48,529 bases of DNA from assembly GCA_903902325.1 (NCBI GenBank), contig CAIUUO010000055.1:1-48529 (forward strand), given 5' to 3'. Origin of the DNA: an uncultured Bacteroidia bacterium (GTDB taxonomy: Bacteria > Bacteroidota > Bacteroidia > Bacteroidales > Prolixibacteraceae). Positions 30,724 through 39,408 of the stretch are shown one piece after another; position 1 is the first letter of the stretch, and each line of letters opens with the position of its first letter. The position numbers and the translations under genes are program-made. The notes under the pieces were generated by a model. The model saw only the letters and a list, made by a program, of their open reading frames with translations, ran no database searches and was not told the DNA's origin.

Positions 30724-32490
30724 TTAGCTTTCCCTTTTCCCATTCAGCAAAAGGCCGACCGCATCATGAAGGGAACCGGCCCTGGTCACGGACCCGGAGT
30801 TGACAAAGAAGATTTCATCCGCACTCTCGATGGTATTCAGTCGATGTGCAATGATGATCTTGGTGGTACATTCCGGAAGCTTTTTCAATATTTCATCCAG
30901 CAATTGTTCAGTTACGGTGTCGATGTTGGCAGTTGCCTCATCGAGAATCAGCAGCTTGGGTCTACGCAAAACCGCACGGATAAAGGCAATCAACTGTTTT
31001 TGACCCAGACTGATACCATCGCCTGAAGATTTGATCTCGGCAGACAATCCACCGTCGAATCTTTCGAGCAGGTCATCCAGTCCTGAGTCTGTAAGAACCT
31101 TCGACAATTCTTCATTGGATAGCCCCTGGAGCTTCGTGTTCCCGTAAAGGATATTGTCGCGGATGGTGCCGCTGAACAGGAAAGGCTCCTGCAGGATAAA
31201 GCCGATCGAAGAAGCCCGGGTAGCATCATCAAGGGTCCGAATATCTTTGCCCTCAAACAGTATCATTCCTTCCGTCGGATCATACAAACGCGCCATCAGT
31301 GAGGCCGTGGTAGTTTTACCGCCACCCGTCGGTCCTACAAAGGCATAGGTCTTGCAATCCTCCAGATCGAAACTAACATTTGTTAGTATCTCATTCCCGG
31401 TTTCATAGGAAAAAGAGACATTGCGGAATGACAACTTATGCAGAATTTCTTCCTTCCCCGAGGATTCAGTGACCTTCAGGTTGTTTTCAAGTACCAGAAT
31501 CTGTGAAATACGATCCCATCCTGCCAGGGCAACCTGGAAGTTAGCCCACAATGCGGCAATCTGCCTGAGCGGATTGTAAAACTGGGCGATGTACGCCAGG
31601 AAACTGATCAGCAATCCCACAGAGAAGGATCCGACAGAGATCAGGTAAATACCGAATACCAGTACCACCATCTGTCCGATGCTGGATGAAAATCCATAAA
31701 CAGGTGTGAACACATTGTTGGCAATACCTGCTTTTACGGCATTTTCATAATTTTCATGGTTGACTTCATCAAATCGCTTCCTGAAATAATCCCTTCTGTT
31801 GAAAGCTACTATGACCTTGAAATTGTTGAGACTCTCCTGAATTTCGGCACTCAGGCTGCCGGTGCTTTTCATGTTAACCGAATTCCTCTTTTTCACCCAG
31901 GGAGAGACACTCCTGGTAAATATCCACAACACAAACGCAGGAGCCAATGCGGCTAGTCCAAGCTCCAGGTTGATGGAAAGCAGGAATATGCCTGCTCCCA
32001 ACATGCTGAAAATACTGCTGATAAACTGAACGAGCGATTGTGAAAAGAACTGGTTGATCTTATCCGTGTCATTATTTACCCTGGATATCAGGTCGCCAGC
32101 CTTGTTCTGATTGAAAAAATCAATCGGCAGATCCATCAATTTAATGAAAACAGAATTCCTGAGGTTGTATAGCATTCGCTGTCCGACCCGTCCCATCATT
32201 TGTGTCTGGGTATATCCGCTTACCATGGCAAGCAGGAAAACACAGAATAATATAATGGAATACCTGATCACTCCATCATATTGTTTTGTTACCACGAACT
32301 TGTCCACAGCATGCCCCATCAGGTATGGGCCAACGAGGTTCAGCCCCACATTGATGAAGATGAAAATCATGGCGATGTAAAGATTTTTACGCTCCTCGCC
32401 CATGAGTGTCATCAACTGCCTGATCGTAGTTGCTGTACTTATTTTCTCTTCGGACTTCTGCCCCTTGTTCAGGTTGAGATTATACTTCAT
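30724..32490 (-). CDS. ABC exporter half-transporter, subunit with consensus Walker B
   Basis: This is a type IV ABC exporter half (588 residues): six membrane helices in the first 320 residues, then an ATPase domain. Walker A is GPTGGGKT (386-393). The ABC signature is atypical, ISLGQ (493-497), instead of LSGGQ. Walker B ends LLILDE with catalytic Glu518 present, and the His switch (IIIAHRL) is kept. Its partner subunit lies 11 nt upstream and has the opposite pattern, so the two should form a heterodimer with one consensus and one degenerate ATP site. The cargo is unknown; drugs, lipids or peptides are all possible. Confidence 0.92.
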   Translation of the reverse strand: MKYNLNLNKGQKSEEKISTATTIRQLMTLMGEERKNLYIAMIFIFINVGLNLVGPYLMGHAVDKFVVTKQYDGVIRYSIILFCVFLLAMVSGYTQTQMMGRVGQRMLYNLRNSVFIKLMDLPIDFFNQNKAGDLISRVNNDTDKINQFFSQSLVQFISSIFSMLGAGIFLLSINLELGLAALAPAFVLWIFTRSVSPWVKKRNSVNMKSTGSLSAEIQESLNNFKVIVAFNRRDYFRKRFDEVNHENYENAVKAGIANNVFTPVYGFSSSIGQMVVLVFGIYLISVGSFSVGLLISFLAYIAQFYNPLRQIAALWANFQVALAGWDRISQILVLENNLKVTESSGKEEILHKLSFRNVSFSYETGNEILTNVSFDLEDCKTYAFVGPTGGGKTTTASLMARLYDPTEGMILFEGKDIRTLDDATRASSIGFILQEPFLFSGTIRDNILYGNTKLQGLSNEELSKVLTDSGLDDLLERFDGGLSAEIKSSGDGISLGQKQLIAFIRAVLRRPKLLILDEATANIDTVTEQLLDEILKKLPECTTKIIIAHRLNTIESADEIFFVNSGSVTRAGSLHDAVGLLLNGKRES

Positions 32491-32501
32491 TAGACAATAT
32501 C

Positions 32502-34259
32502 TTAAATGTGATCTGCGAACCCATTGGTTTCATAACTGCTTGTACTTCGCTGGGAATTAAAGATTTGGACATATTCCGGAGATCTGTCCATCAGCGATTG
32601 GTGGGTTCCTCTGGCTAGAATCTCTCCTTCCTCAAGGAGAATGATCTGACCATAACCGATGACTGATTCAATTTTTTGGGTAACTGAAAGCAGGGTAATT
32701 CCGGGATAATTCCTTTCCACATTGGCAAGGATTTTCTCTTCCGTTTGGCTGTCAACCCTGGCGGTAAAATCGTCGAGCAAAAGAATTTTAGGATCCAGCG
32801 CCAGCGCCCTTGCCAGCATGATGCGTTGTTTCTGTCCGCCTGACAGGCTTGTTCCCCGTTCACTTACAATGGTTTCCAATCCCTGCGGCAAAGCATCGAT
32901 GAATTCTTTCAATTCGGCAGTTTCGATTGCTTTCGCAAACGATTCGGGTGTCACCTTTTCGTTGAAAGCGATGTTCTCCCTGACACTCATGTTGAAAATG
33001 ATGCTATCCTGGAATACAAATCCAATCTGGTGCTGAAAAGATTCCTTGTTGTAATCGTTGATGCCTACCCCATCAAACAGGATGGTTCCGGAAGTAGGCT
33101 GAATCAGGCCGGTAAGCAGATAGAGCAACTGGGTTTTGCCCGCGGCTGTAGGTCCAATGACCGCAGTCCTGGTTCCTGGCTTGAGTTCCATGGAGACATT
33201 TTGCAAAACAGGTTTTTCACCATAGAAGACCGAAACATCCTGCAGTTCAATATTTCCAACCAATGGGGTGGTTATTGTCCCGGTATCACGGGTTTCTTCC
33301 GCATTCAGAACGTCATGGATCCTGGCGTAGGAAACCGAAGATTGTACCACAAAATTGCTGATAAATCCAATGATGATGATGGGAAAAATCAAAATGACAA
33401 GGTAGGAACTGAATGCCGCAAAATCTCCAAGCGACATGCTTCCGTTGATGACATAATGACCTCCAAGCGCCAGAATGGTGAGAGATGCCATGTTCCCAAC
33501 AAATACGACAATCGGTATCAGCGTGGCAAAAAGTTTTAGTATCGACATCCCCAAATTCCTTGCCTGCGTGTTGGCATCCATGAACTTGTTGTACTCAAGC
33601 ATCTGAGAATTCAGTACCCGAACCAGGGCGGCTCCCATGATGCTTTCATTGATGACCTTGTTGAGCCAATCGATCACTTCGCGGCTCTTTTTGAACAAGA
33701 CCCTTACTTTCCGGAAAACCAAAAAGAATGCGCCGCTGATGATCGGAATGATGGACAGAACCATCAATGCCAGCCTCCAGTTGATCGAAATCAACAGTAT
33801 ACTCGCACCAATGATGATGAACAGTGAGGAAGCCAGTGACACGATCGCCATCGATACAAACAGTTTGACGGAGTCGATATCAGAAGTGAGGTTGGTAAGC
33901 AACTTGGATGGGTTGGCATCCTGGATAAAGGAATAGCTTTGTCGAGAAATTTTGTCTGCAAGCCGGGTGCGCAGGTCCCGGGCCACCTTTTCGGAGGCAT
34001 AGGTCTGTAAAATACCCTGAAGAAAGGTAAAAAGGAAGATGATGAATGCTGCAACAAGGAATTCCAGGATAATCTTCTGGTATTGAAAGATCCCTTTCGA
34101 AAAGTCATCGATGCTGTGCGAAATAAGCTTGGGGATGACCAGGTTCGCACCATTGCTCAGTAGAGCAAAACTTATCAAGCTGAATATCATCAGCTTGTAA
34201 GGCTTCAGAACGGCGAATATATTTGGTTTGTCAGGTTTTTGACCCTGTTTTTGTTCCAT
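32502..34259 (-). CDS. ABC exporter half-transporter, subunit with degenerate Walker B
   Basis: This is the second half of the exporter (585 residues) and first in the operon. It has six membrane helices, Walker A GPTAAGKT (369-376) and a normal signature LSGGQ (472-476). Walker B ends LLLDD, so Asp497 replaces the catalytic Glu, and the switch residue is Gln528 (SVTQKIESV) instead of His. This matches degenerate-site subunits of heterodimeric exporters such as the TM287/288 type. The intact LSGGQ completes the catalytic site of the partner. A TAACTTTG box at 34306-34313 lies 46 nt upstream. Confidence 0.92.
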   Translation of the reverse strand: MEQKQGQKPDKPNIFAVLKPYKLMIFSLISFALLSNGANLVIPKLISHSIDDFSKGIFQYQKIILEFLVAAFIIFLFTFLQGILQTYASEKVARDLRTRLADKISRQSYSFIQDANPSKLLTNLTSDIDSVKLFVSMAIVSLASSLFIIIGASILLISINWRLALMVLSIIPIISGAFFLVFRKVRVLFKKSREVIDWLNKVINESIMGAALVRVLNSQMLEYNKFMDANTQARNLGMSILKLFATLIPIVVFVGNMASLTILALGGHYVINGSMSLGDFAAFSSYLVILIFPIIIIGFISNFVVQSSVSYARIHDVLNAEETRDTGTITTPLVGNIELQDVSVFYGEKPVLQNVSMELKPGTRTAVIGPTAAGKTQLLYLLTGLIQPTSGTILFDGVGINDYNKESFQHQIGFVFQDSIIFNMSVRENIAFNEKVTPESFAKAIETAELKEFIDALPQGLETIVSERGTSLSGGQKQRIMLARALALDPKILLLDDFTARVDSQTEEKILANVERNYPGITLLSVTQKIESVIGYGQIILLEEGEILARGTHQSLMDRSPEYVQIFNSQRSTSSYETNGFADHI

Positions 34260-34305
34260 CTTTCTATCTTGGATATCTGTTTATTCTGTTTACGAAAAAG
34301 CAGGG

Positions 34306-34313
34306 CAAAGTTA
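34306..34313 (-). promoter_or_regulatory. Candidate -7 box for the ABC exporter operon
   Basis: TAACTTTG on the minus strand matches TAnnTTTG. The nearest TTTG equivalent is 16 nt upstream within repeat copy 8, shorter than usual. Confidence 0.4.
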
Positions 34314-34321
34314 CAATTTCC

Positions 34322-34435
34322 TTTAACCACAAAGGACACAAAGGATGCTCAAAGGACACAAACGGATGCCAGTTTCCAAATACTTTGTGCCCTTTGTGTT
34401 ATTCCCTGGTGTCCTTCGTGGTTAAATTCTCCCAT
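34322..34435. repeat. Long inverted repeat, CACAAAGGAC family, copy 8 (ACCAC outside)
   Basis: TTTAACCACAAAGGACAC pairs with GTGTCCTTCGTGGTTAAA at the ends. The left arm holds an internal 20-nt duplication (GGACACAAA then GGATGC, twice). It separates the divergent ABC and GH116 genes. Confidence 0.87.
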
Positions 34436-34516
34436 TACATGGAATAACGCTTGTTTCTGTGTAAATTTACTTGACAAAATTAGCCAAAGTTCTCCTTCAG
34501 AATAAAATTTAGAAAA

Positions 34517-37087
34517 ATGAAAAATATTATACTCCCTGCAATAGCCTGCATACTTTCTTTTCCGGTGTATGCGCAACAAAACAGCACAGAATGGCCGATC
34601 CTTAAGCACTACGACCAGGAACACCTGCTCAATATTTCCCTTCCGATTGGGGGAATTGGCACCGGCACAGTTTCCCTGGGCGGCAGGGGCGAACTCCGCG
34701 ACTGGGAAATCATGAACAAGCCGGCCATTGGCTACAGTACGGTGACGAAAGGCAACAATGCCCCGTTCTTTTCGATTTATGTCAAACCCGAAGGAGAAAA
34801 GCCCGTGACCAGGGCATTGATAGGGCCTGTCCATCCGACCGAATATCTTCACGAAGAGGGACGACCCGTCAACCAACACGGATTCCCGAGGTTTGCCAAT
34901 GCGAGTTTCGATGCGGCCTATCCGGTTGGTATCGTCAACCTGACTGATCCATCCATGCCTGTCAGTGTGAAAATCCTCGGATTCAATCCTTTCATTCCGG
35001 GTGATGCAGATGCCAGCGGGTTACCTGTCGCCGTGCTCACCTATGAAGTGACCAACACCACCGACAAGCCGCTCACAGTTTCGGTATGCGGAACGATGCG
35101 CAACTTTGTCGGACAGGACGGTAGCAAAACCAAACGCGACTGGAAAGGAGACTACATCCCATACGGGGCAAAAAACAACCAAAATGTCATCAAAAGAAGT
35201 AACGAATTGAGCGGAATCTTCATGTATTCAGACAGCATCTCCAAATTGGATGCAGCTTATGGTTCAATTGCACTCTCGACTCCACAAACAGCAGGGGTTA
35301 GCTTTCGAAGGTCATCCGAGCCAAACCACTGGGAACGCGCCACACTGGATCTTTGGGACGATTTCAGTGCCGACGGCGAACTTACGGATAAATCCACCCT
35401 CAGCGACAACAATCCGATGGCTTCATTGGCAGTAAAAAAGAGCATTGCCCCCAACAGCAAACAGATTTTCAGGTTCTACCTTACATGGGATTTCCCAAAC
35501 AGGTATGCCTGGTCGAAGGTCCCGGTTGGTAATTATTACAGCACGAAATACACCGATGCGTGGGATGCGGCACAAAAGATTGTGCCTGAGATTCCTGCTT
35601 TGGAACAAAAAACCAAATTGTTTCTCGATGCTTTTCTCTCCTCCTCCCTGCCTGACGAGGCAAAGGAAGCCGCCTTGTTCAACCTGAGCACCCTGAGGTC
35701 GCAAACAGTTTTCAGGATCAAAAGCGGCCATCTGATGGGCTGGGAAGGAGTGATGGATGAGTTCGGATCCTGCCAGGGATCCTGCACCCACGTATGGAAT
35801 TACGAAGTGGCCACTCCATTTCTCTTCGGTCAGCTGGCGAGGACGATGCGGGATGTTGAATTCAACTATGCGCTCGATTCGACCGGTCTGATGAGTTTTC
35901 GCGCTTCTTTGCCCCTGTCGGAGGCGCAATCCTGGAAAGTGGCTGCCGCGGACGGTCAGATGGGATGCATCATGAAGGCCTACCGGGAGTGGCAATTATC
36001 CGGCGACAATGAATTCCTGAAATCCAACTGGAAAAACATCAAAAAAGCGCTGGCATTTGCCTGGATATCGGGAGGCTGGGACGGCAACCAGGACGGCGTG
36101 ATGGAGGGCTGCCAGCACAATACCATGGATGTCGAATATTACGGGCCCAACCCACAGATGGAGTTCTGGTACCTGGGGGCCCTGCGTGCCGGTGAGGAGA
36201 TGGCAAAATCCATGAAAGACAAGGAATTCGAAAAAAGATGTGCCGCCCTTTTCCTTCGAGGCAGCCAGTGGACGGATCAAAACCTCTTTAACGGGGAATA
36301 TTACATCCAGAAAATCGTGCCACCAGCATCCCCTGATGCGGTTGCAAAAGGGTTGAAAGCAGGAATGGGGTCGGCGGATCCCGCGAATCCTGATTTCCAG
36401 CTGGGCGAAGGATGCCTGGTAGATCAGCTGGTTGGGCAGTACATGGCCCATATCTGCGGACTGGGCTATCTTGCGAAAGAACAGAACATCCAAACGACCC
36501 TCCGGACCATCATGAAATACAACTATGTGAGTGATTTCTCCCCTCTCTTCAACAACATGCGTTCCTACGTGATGGGCAATGAAAGCGGTCTGATCATGGC
36601 AAGCTGGCCCAAGGGCAGGCTAAAGGTTCCTTTCCCCTATTTTGCCGAAGCAATGACAGGCTTTGAATACACTGCCGCCGTTGGAATGATTTATGAAAAT
36701 CAAACGGCCAACGGATTTAAGTGCATCAAAAGCATCCGCGACAGGTTCGACGGACTGAAGCGAAATCCGTTCGACGAACCCGAATGCGGCCATCATTATG
36801 CCAGGGCGATGGCAAGCTGGGCATCCGTCATCGCCTTATCAGGATTCCGGTATTCGGCAGTGACACAAAGCATGACTTTCACCTCCCGACCGGGAACGTG
36901 GTTCTGGAGCAACGGTTCCGCCTGGGGAACTTGCAAAACAGACGGAAACCATGCTGAACTGAAGGTACTATCGGGAAATATCTCCCTCAGGGAATTCGTT
37001 CTTGACGGCATTGGAAGTAAAAAGATGAATGTTGAACTTTCAGGTGAATCAGATCGTATACAGATAGAAGTTCAACAGAAAAAATAA
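34517..37087 (+). CDS. GH116-family glycoside hydrolase (non-lysosomal glucosylceramidase-like)
   Basis: Members cleave beta-glucosides, in eukaryotes glucosylceramide. The 856-residue exported protein has a signal peptide (IILPAIACILSFPVYAQ). The N-terminal domain opens with ISLPIGGIGTGTVSLGGRGELRDWEI, a hallmark of this family. The (alpha/alpha)6 catalytic domain contains GSCTHVWNYEVATPFLFGQLARTM, then DGVMEGCQHNTMDVEYYGPN and CGHHYARAMASW. Catalytic acids were not assigned by eye. Sphingolipids are made by many Bacteroidota, but a polysaccharide substrate is equally possible. A carbonic anhydrase gene follows after 3 nt, so the two are cotranscribed although no link in function is apparent. 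Confidence 0.87.
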   Translation: MKNIILPAIACILSFPVYAQQNSTEWPILKHYDQEHLLNISLPIGGIGTGTVSLGGRGELRDWEIMNKPAIGYSTVTKGNNAPFFSIYVKPEGEKPVTRALIGPVHPTEYLHEEGRPVNQHGFPRFANASFDAAYPVGIVNLTDPSMPVSVKILGFNPFIPGDADASGLPVAVLTYEVTNTTDKPLTVSVCGTMRNFVGQDGSKTKRDWKGDYIPYGAKNNQNVIKRSNELSGIFMYSDSISKLDAAYGSIALSTPQTAGVSFRRSSEPNHWERATLDLWDDFSADGELTDKSTLSDNNPMASLAVKKSIAPNSKQIFRFYLTWDFPNRYAWSKVPVGNYYSTKYTDAWDAAQKIVPEIPALEQKTKLFLDAFLSSSLPDEAKEAALFNLSTLRSQTVFRIKSGHLMGWEGVMDEFGSCQGSCTHVWNYEVATPFLFGQLARTMRDVEFNYALDSTGLMSFRASLPLSEAQSWKVAAADGQMGCIMKAYREWQLSGDNEFLKSNWKNIKKALAFAWISGGWDGNQDGVMEGCQHNTMDVEYYGPNPQMEFWYLGALRAGEEMAKSMKDKEFEKRCAALFLRGSQWTDQNLFNGEYYIQKIVPPASPDAVAKGLKAGMGSADPANPDFQLGEGCLVDQLVGQYMAHICGLGYLAKEQNIQTTLRTIMKYNYVSDFSPLFNNMRSYVMGNESGLIMASWPKGRLKVPFPYFAEAMTGFEYTAAVGMIYENQTANGFKCIKSIRDRFDGLKRNPFDEPECGHHYARAMASWASVIALSGFRYSAVTQSMTFTSRPGTWFWSNGSAWGTCKTDGNHAELKVLSGNISLREFVLDGIGSKKMNVELSGESDRIQIEVQQKK

Positions 37088-37090
37088 AAA

Positions 37091-37717
37091 ATGGATATAG
37101 CCCGGATACTTGGAAAAAACCAGCAATGGATTGCCGCAAAACTCAATGTGGACAGTAAATTCTTTGAAAATCTGGCACTTGGTCAGAGTCCCGAAATTTT
37201 ATACATCGGTTGCTCCGACAGCCGGGTGACAGCAGAGGAATTGATGGGCGCTCAACCTGGTGAGGTATTTATCCTCAGGAACATTGCAAACATGGTACCC
37301 AATACGGACCTTAGCGCAATGTCAATTATCACCTATGCAGTCACTTACCTCAAAGTGAAACACATCGTCGTTTGCGGCCACTATGCCTGTGGGGGGGGGA
37401 AGGCTGCGATGCAATCAGAGGACATGGGAATCCTGAATCCCTGGCTCAGGAATATCAGGGATGTTTACAGAATCCATAAAACGGAACTCAACGCAATTTC
37501 GGATGAAGAGCTCAGGTACGACAGGCTGGTGGAATTGAACGTGCAGGAACAGTGCATCAACGTAATCAAAACCTCCGATGTGCAGAAGGCGATCAAGGAG
37601 AGGAACCTCACTGTTCACGGCTGGGTTTTTGACATTAAAACCGGGAAACTCAAAGACCTGGAGATAGATTTTGACCATATCCTGGAGGATATCCGGGAAA
37701 TTTACAGGATTGTTTAA
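37091..37717 (+). CDS. Beta-class carbonic anhydrase
   Basis: This enzyme converts CO2 and bicarbonate reversibly with zinc in the cytoplasm. Ligands are all present in 208 residues: Cys41 and Asp43 in CSDSRV, His97 and Cys100 in CGHYACGGG; Arg45 completes the Asp-Arg pair. The start at 37091 lies 3 nt after the GH116 stop. Codons for Gly101-103 are GGG GGG GGG, producing an uninterrupted run of nine G (37391-37399). Such a run is prone to slippage and a one-base change would frameshift the gene just after the metal site. Confidence 0.95.
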   Translation: MDIARILGKNQQWIAAKLNVDSKFFENLALGQSPEILYIGCSDSRVTAEELMGAQPGEVFILRNIANMVPNTDLSAMSIITYAVTYLKVKHIVVCGHYACGGGKAAMQSEDMGILNPWLRNIRDVYRIHKTELNAISDEELRYDRLVELNVQEQCINVIKTSDVQKAIKERNLTVHGWVFDIKTGKLKDLEIDFDHILEDIREIYRIV

Positions 37718-37839
37718 AAAAAAATTTGTTGCGACAATATTATCTGGTCTATGGGAATAAAGAATACTTGTAGAACTGAGAATTGATCTAAGTTAAACGG
37801 TTCGTCTCGGGTCAGCATCGTTCGGGTGTATAAGTCCAT

Positions 37840-37870
37840 TTTGTCTTATAACCTTAAAATCTTATTTTTA
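37840..37870 (+). promoter_or_regulatory. Promoter for the toxin-antitoxin operon
   Basis: TTTG (37840-37843), 19 nt, then TATTTTTA (37863-37870), one mismatch to the -7 consensus. It lies just 14 nt before the antitoxin ATG, giving a very short leader. Confidence 0.5.
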
Positions 37871-37884
37871 CAAAAAACTCGATT

Positions 37885-38091
37885 ATGTTAGAAATAAAAA
37901 AGACTTACGTTACCGACAGCAAGAAACATCCATTTGCAGTGCAGATAGACATTCAGACTTTCGGCAAAATTGAGCAATTACTTGAGGACTATGCTCTGGG
38001 GCAATATATTGAAGAAAATGACCCAAGCGAATTGCTTTCTGTATCTGAAGCCAAGAAATTCTATAAGTCATTAGGACACAATAATCTATGA
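37885..38091 (+). CDS. RelB-like antitoxin
   Basis: This is a 68-residue small protein directly before a RelE-type toxin, overlapping it by 4 nt (ATGA), the usual order for such pairs. The N-terminal part (KKTYVTDSKKHPFAVQIDIQTFGKIEQLLEDYALG) fits a small DNA-binding or dimerisation segment. The C-terminal LLSVSEAKKFYKSL is the typical amphipathic helix that wraps the toxin. No exact family can be named from sequence alone. It probably represses its own promoter, as antitoxins of this type do. The region is AT-rich relative to neighbours, suggesting transfer. Confidence 0.82.
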   Translation: MLEIKKTYVTDSKKHPFAVQIDIQTFGKIEQLLEDYALGQYIEENDPSELLSVSEAKKFYKSLGHNNL

Positions 38092-38354
38092 AAATATTGG
38101 TCAATAGGATTTTTCTTAAAGAACTTTCAAAAATTCCTTCAAAAGAACGCCATAAAGTTGAAATACTGCTTTTCAAAGAAGTTGAAACCTATACAAGTCC
38201 TGCCCAAATTCCAAATTTCCAAAAGTTAAAAGGATACAAGAATTATTACAAGATACGCTTTGGAGATTATCGCATTGGTTTAAAATTAGTAGATGACACA
38301 CTTTATTTCGAGCGAATCCTTCATCGTAAGGATATCTATAAGTTCTATCCTTAA
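38088..38354 (+). CDS. RelE/ParE-family toxin
   Basis: This is an 88-residue RelE-fold protein; members cleave ribosome-bound mRNA or, in the ParE branch, inhibit gyrase. The family pattern is visible: LKELSKIPSKERHKVEILLFKEV helices, then the core FQKLKGYKNYYKIRFGDYRIGLKLVDDTLYFERILHRKDIYKFYP. Arg, His and Lys residues of this C-terminal part are those usual for RelE-like RNases, so an mRNA interferase is favoured over ParE. It appears intact. The pair is bounded by non-coding DNA on both sides and has its own promoter, consistent with a mobile addiction module. Confidence 0.88.
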   Translation: MKILVNRIFLKELSKIPSKERHKVEILLFKEVETYTSPAQIPNFQKLKGYKNYYKIRFGDYRIGLKLVDDTLYFERILHRKDIYKFYP

Positions 38355-38426
38355 CAACAGTTAACTTTGCATTCCTTAGCGCTTATATGGTTGAATTGCA
38401 GTTAAATCGATGTTTGAGACATCCTC

Positions 38427-39056
38427 CTAATTGATAAACGTCAGCGCAATTTTAACTCCCAATACCACCAGAAATCCCCCCAACACCCAGTTGATTCCCT
38501 TCTCATATCTCAAAAAAGCCTTCTGAACCCTTTGCTGGGTAAAGAAAATGGAAACAATTGTGAACCATATCAATGCGGTAAGCACAATGATCAGCGAAAT
38601 GGTCAGTATGACATAAAGCGGCGTAGAATTACCAATGACCAGGGTGAACAGGCTCATAAAAAACAGCGTAGCCTTTGGATTTAAAACGTTTGTCAGGAAA
38701 CCCATCCTGAAGGCCTGAAACTTTGTCAAATCAGTACCTGCCTTTTCATTCATCATATCCAGCCTGGAACCTTTGGCCAGGATGGAACCAATGCCCATGT
38801 AGATCAAATAGCCAGCTCCCAGCATCTTCAGGACAGAAAAAAGGAGAACGGATTTTGAGATGATGTATCCGATTCCGGCAGCACAATAGAACAGGTGAAC
38901 CAACAGAGCCAGACTGATCCCTACGGCAGTATAGATCCCGGCCCTGCGTGAATAGCAAAGCGAATTCCGGACCGTCATCACAAAATCCGGACCCGGACTG
39001 ACTGCTGCCAACAGGTTCAACAGTGCGACTGTTCCAATAAGGGGAAGGTAATTCAT
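38427..39056 (-). CDS. LysE/RhtB-family amino-acid exporter
   Basis: This is an inner-membrane exporter of amino acids or derivatives, 209 residues with six predicted helices. The N-terminal signature LLAAVSPGPDFVMTVRNSLCYSRRAGIYTAVGI is diagnostic, and KMLGAGYLIYMGI is the family's third-helix region. The substrate is unknown because family members differ widely. It is a single-gene unit on the minus strand that converges with the toxin-antitoxin module. No promoter of the usual type is visible upstream; a 350-nt repeat-bearing spacer follows on that side. Confidence 0.9.
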   Translation of the reverse strand: MNYLPLIGTVALLNLLAAVSPGPDFVMTVRNSLCYSRRAGIYTAVGISLALLVHLFYCAAGIGYIISKSVLLFSVLKMLGAGYLIYMGIGSILAKGSRLDMMNEKAGTDLTKFQAFRMGFLTNVLNPKATLFFMSLFTLVIGNSTPLYVILTISLIIVLTALIWFTIVSIFFTQQRVQKAFLRYEKGINWVLGGFLVVLGVKIALTFIN

Positions 39057-39408
39057 CCTTTTTCTGAATGTTTAAAAGGTGCAATTTCAGCAATTTTTTT
39101 ATTTTATCCTTCACTCATCAGATAATTGTGTTTATTCTACTGGTTATCTGCAGATTGCTTCGTCGTTCCTCCTCGCAATGACTGTGCATTGTGCATAATC
39201 TCATAACAGCTTTCCTTCATCAACCTTCGATCAGGCAAAAAGTACCGTCATTGCGAACGTAGTGAAGCAATCTGTTCGACAACTCAGAATCAAGTAAAAT
39301 AAGTAGTTGTTGCGATCCGCCAACCGTCGGTGACGCAATCTGTCCAGAGTCGTAATAACTCTAATTAATTTTCAGTACTTTAGACTGAAATTTAACCCCT
39401 TAATAACC
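39057..39408. repeat. Spacer with three copies of an ATTGCTTC / GAAGCAAT-type palindromic repeat
   Basis: Copies are at 39152-39182 (AGATTGCTTCGTCGTTCC then TCCTCGCAATGAC), 39247-39273 in opposite orientation (GTCATTGCGAAC, GTAGTGAAGCAATCT) and a diverged one at 39308-39342. Ends of the first two are complementary, so they could pair in RNA. The repeat type (CATTGCGA ... GAAGCAAT) is familiar from many unrelated genomes. No gene is supportable here. Confidence 0.7.
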
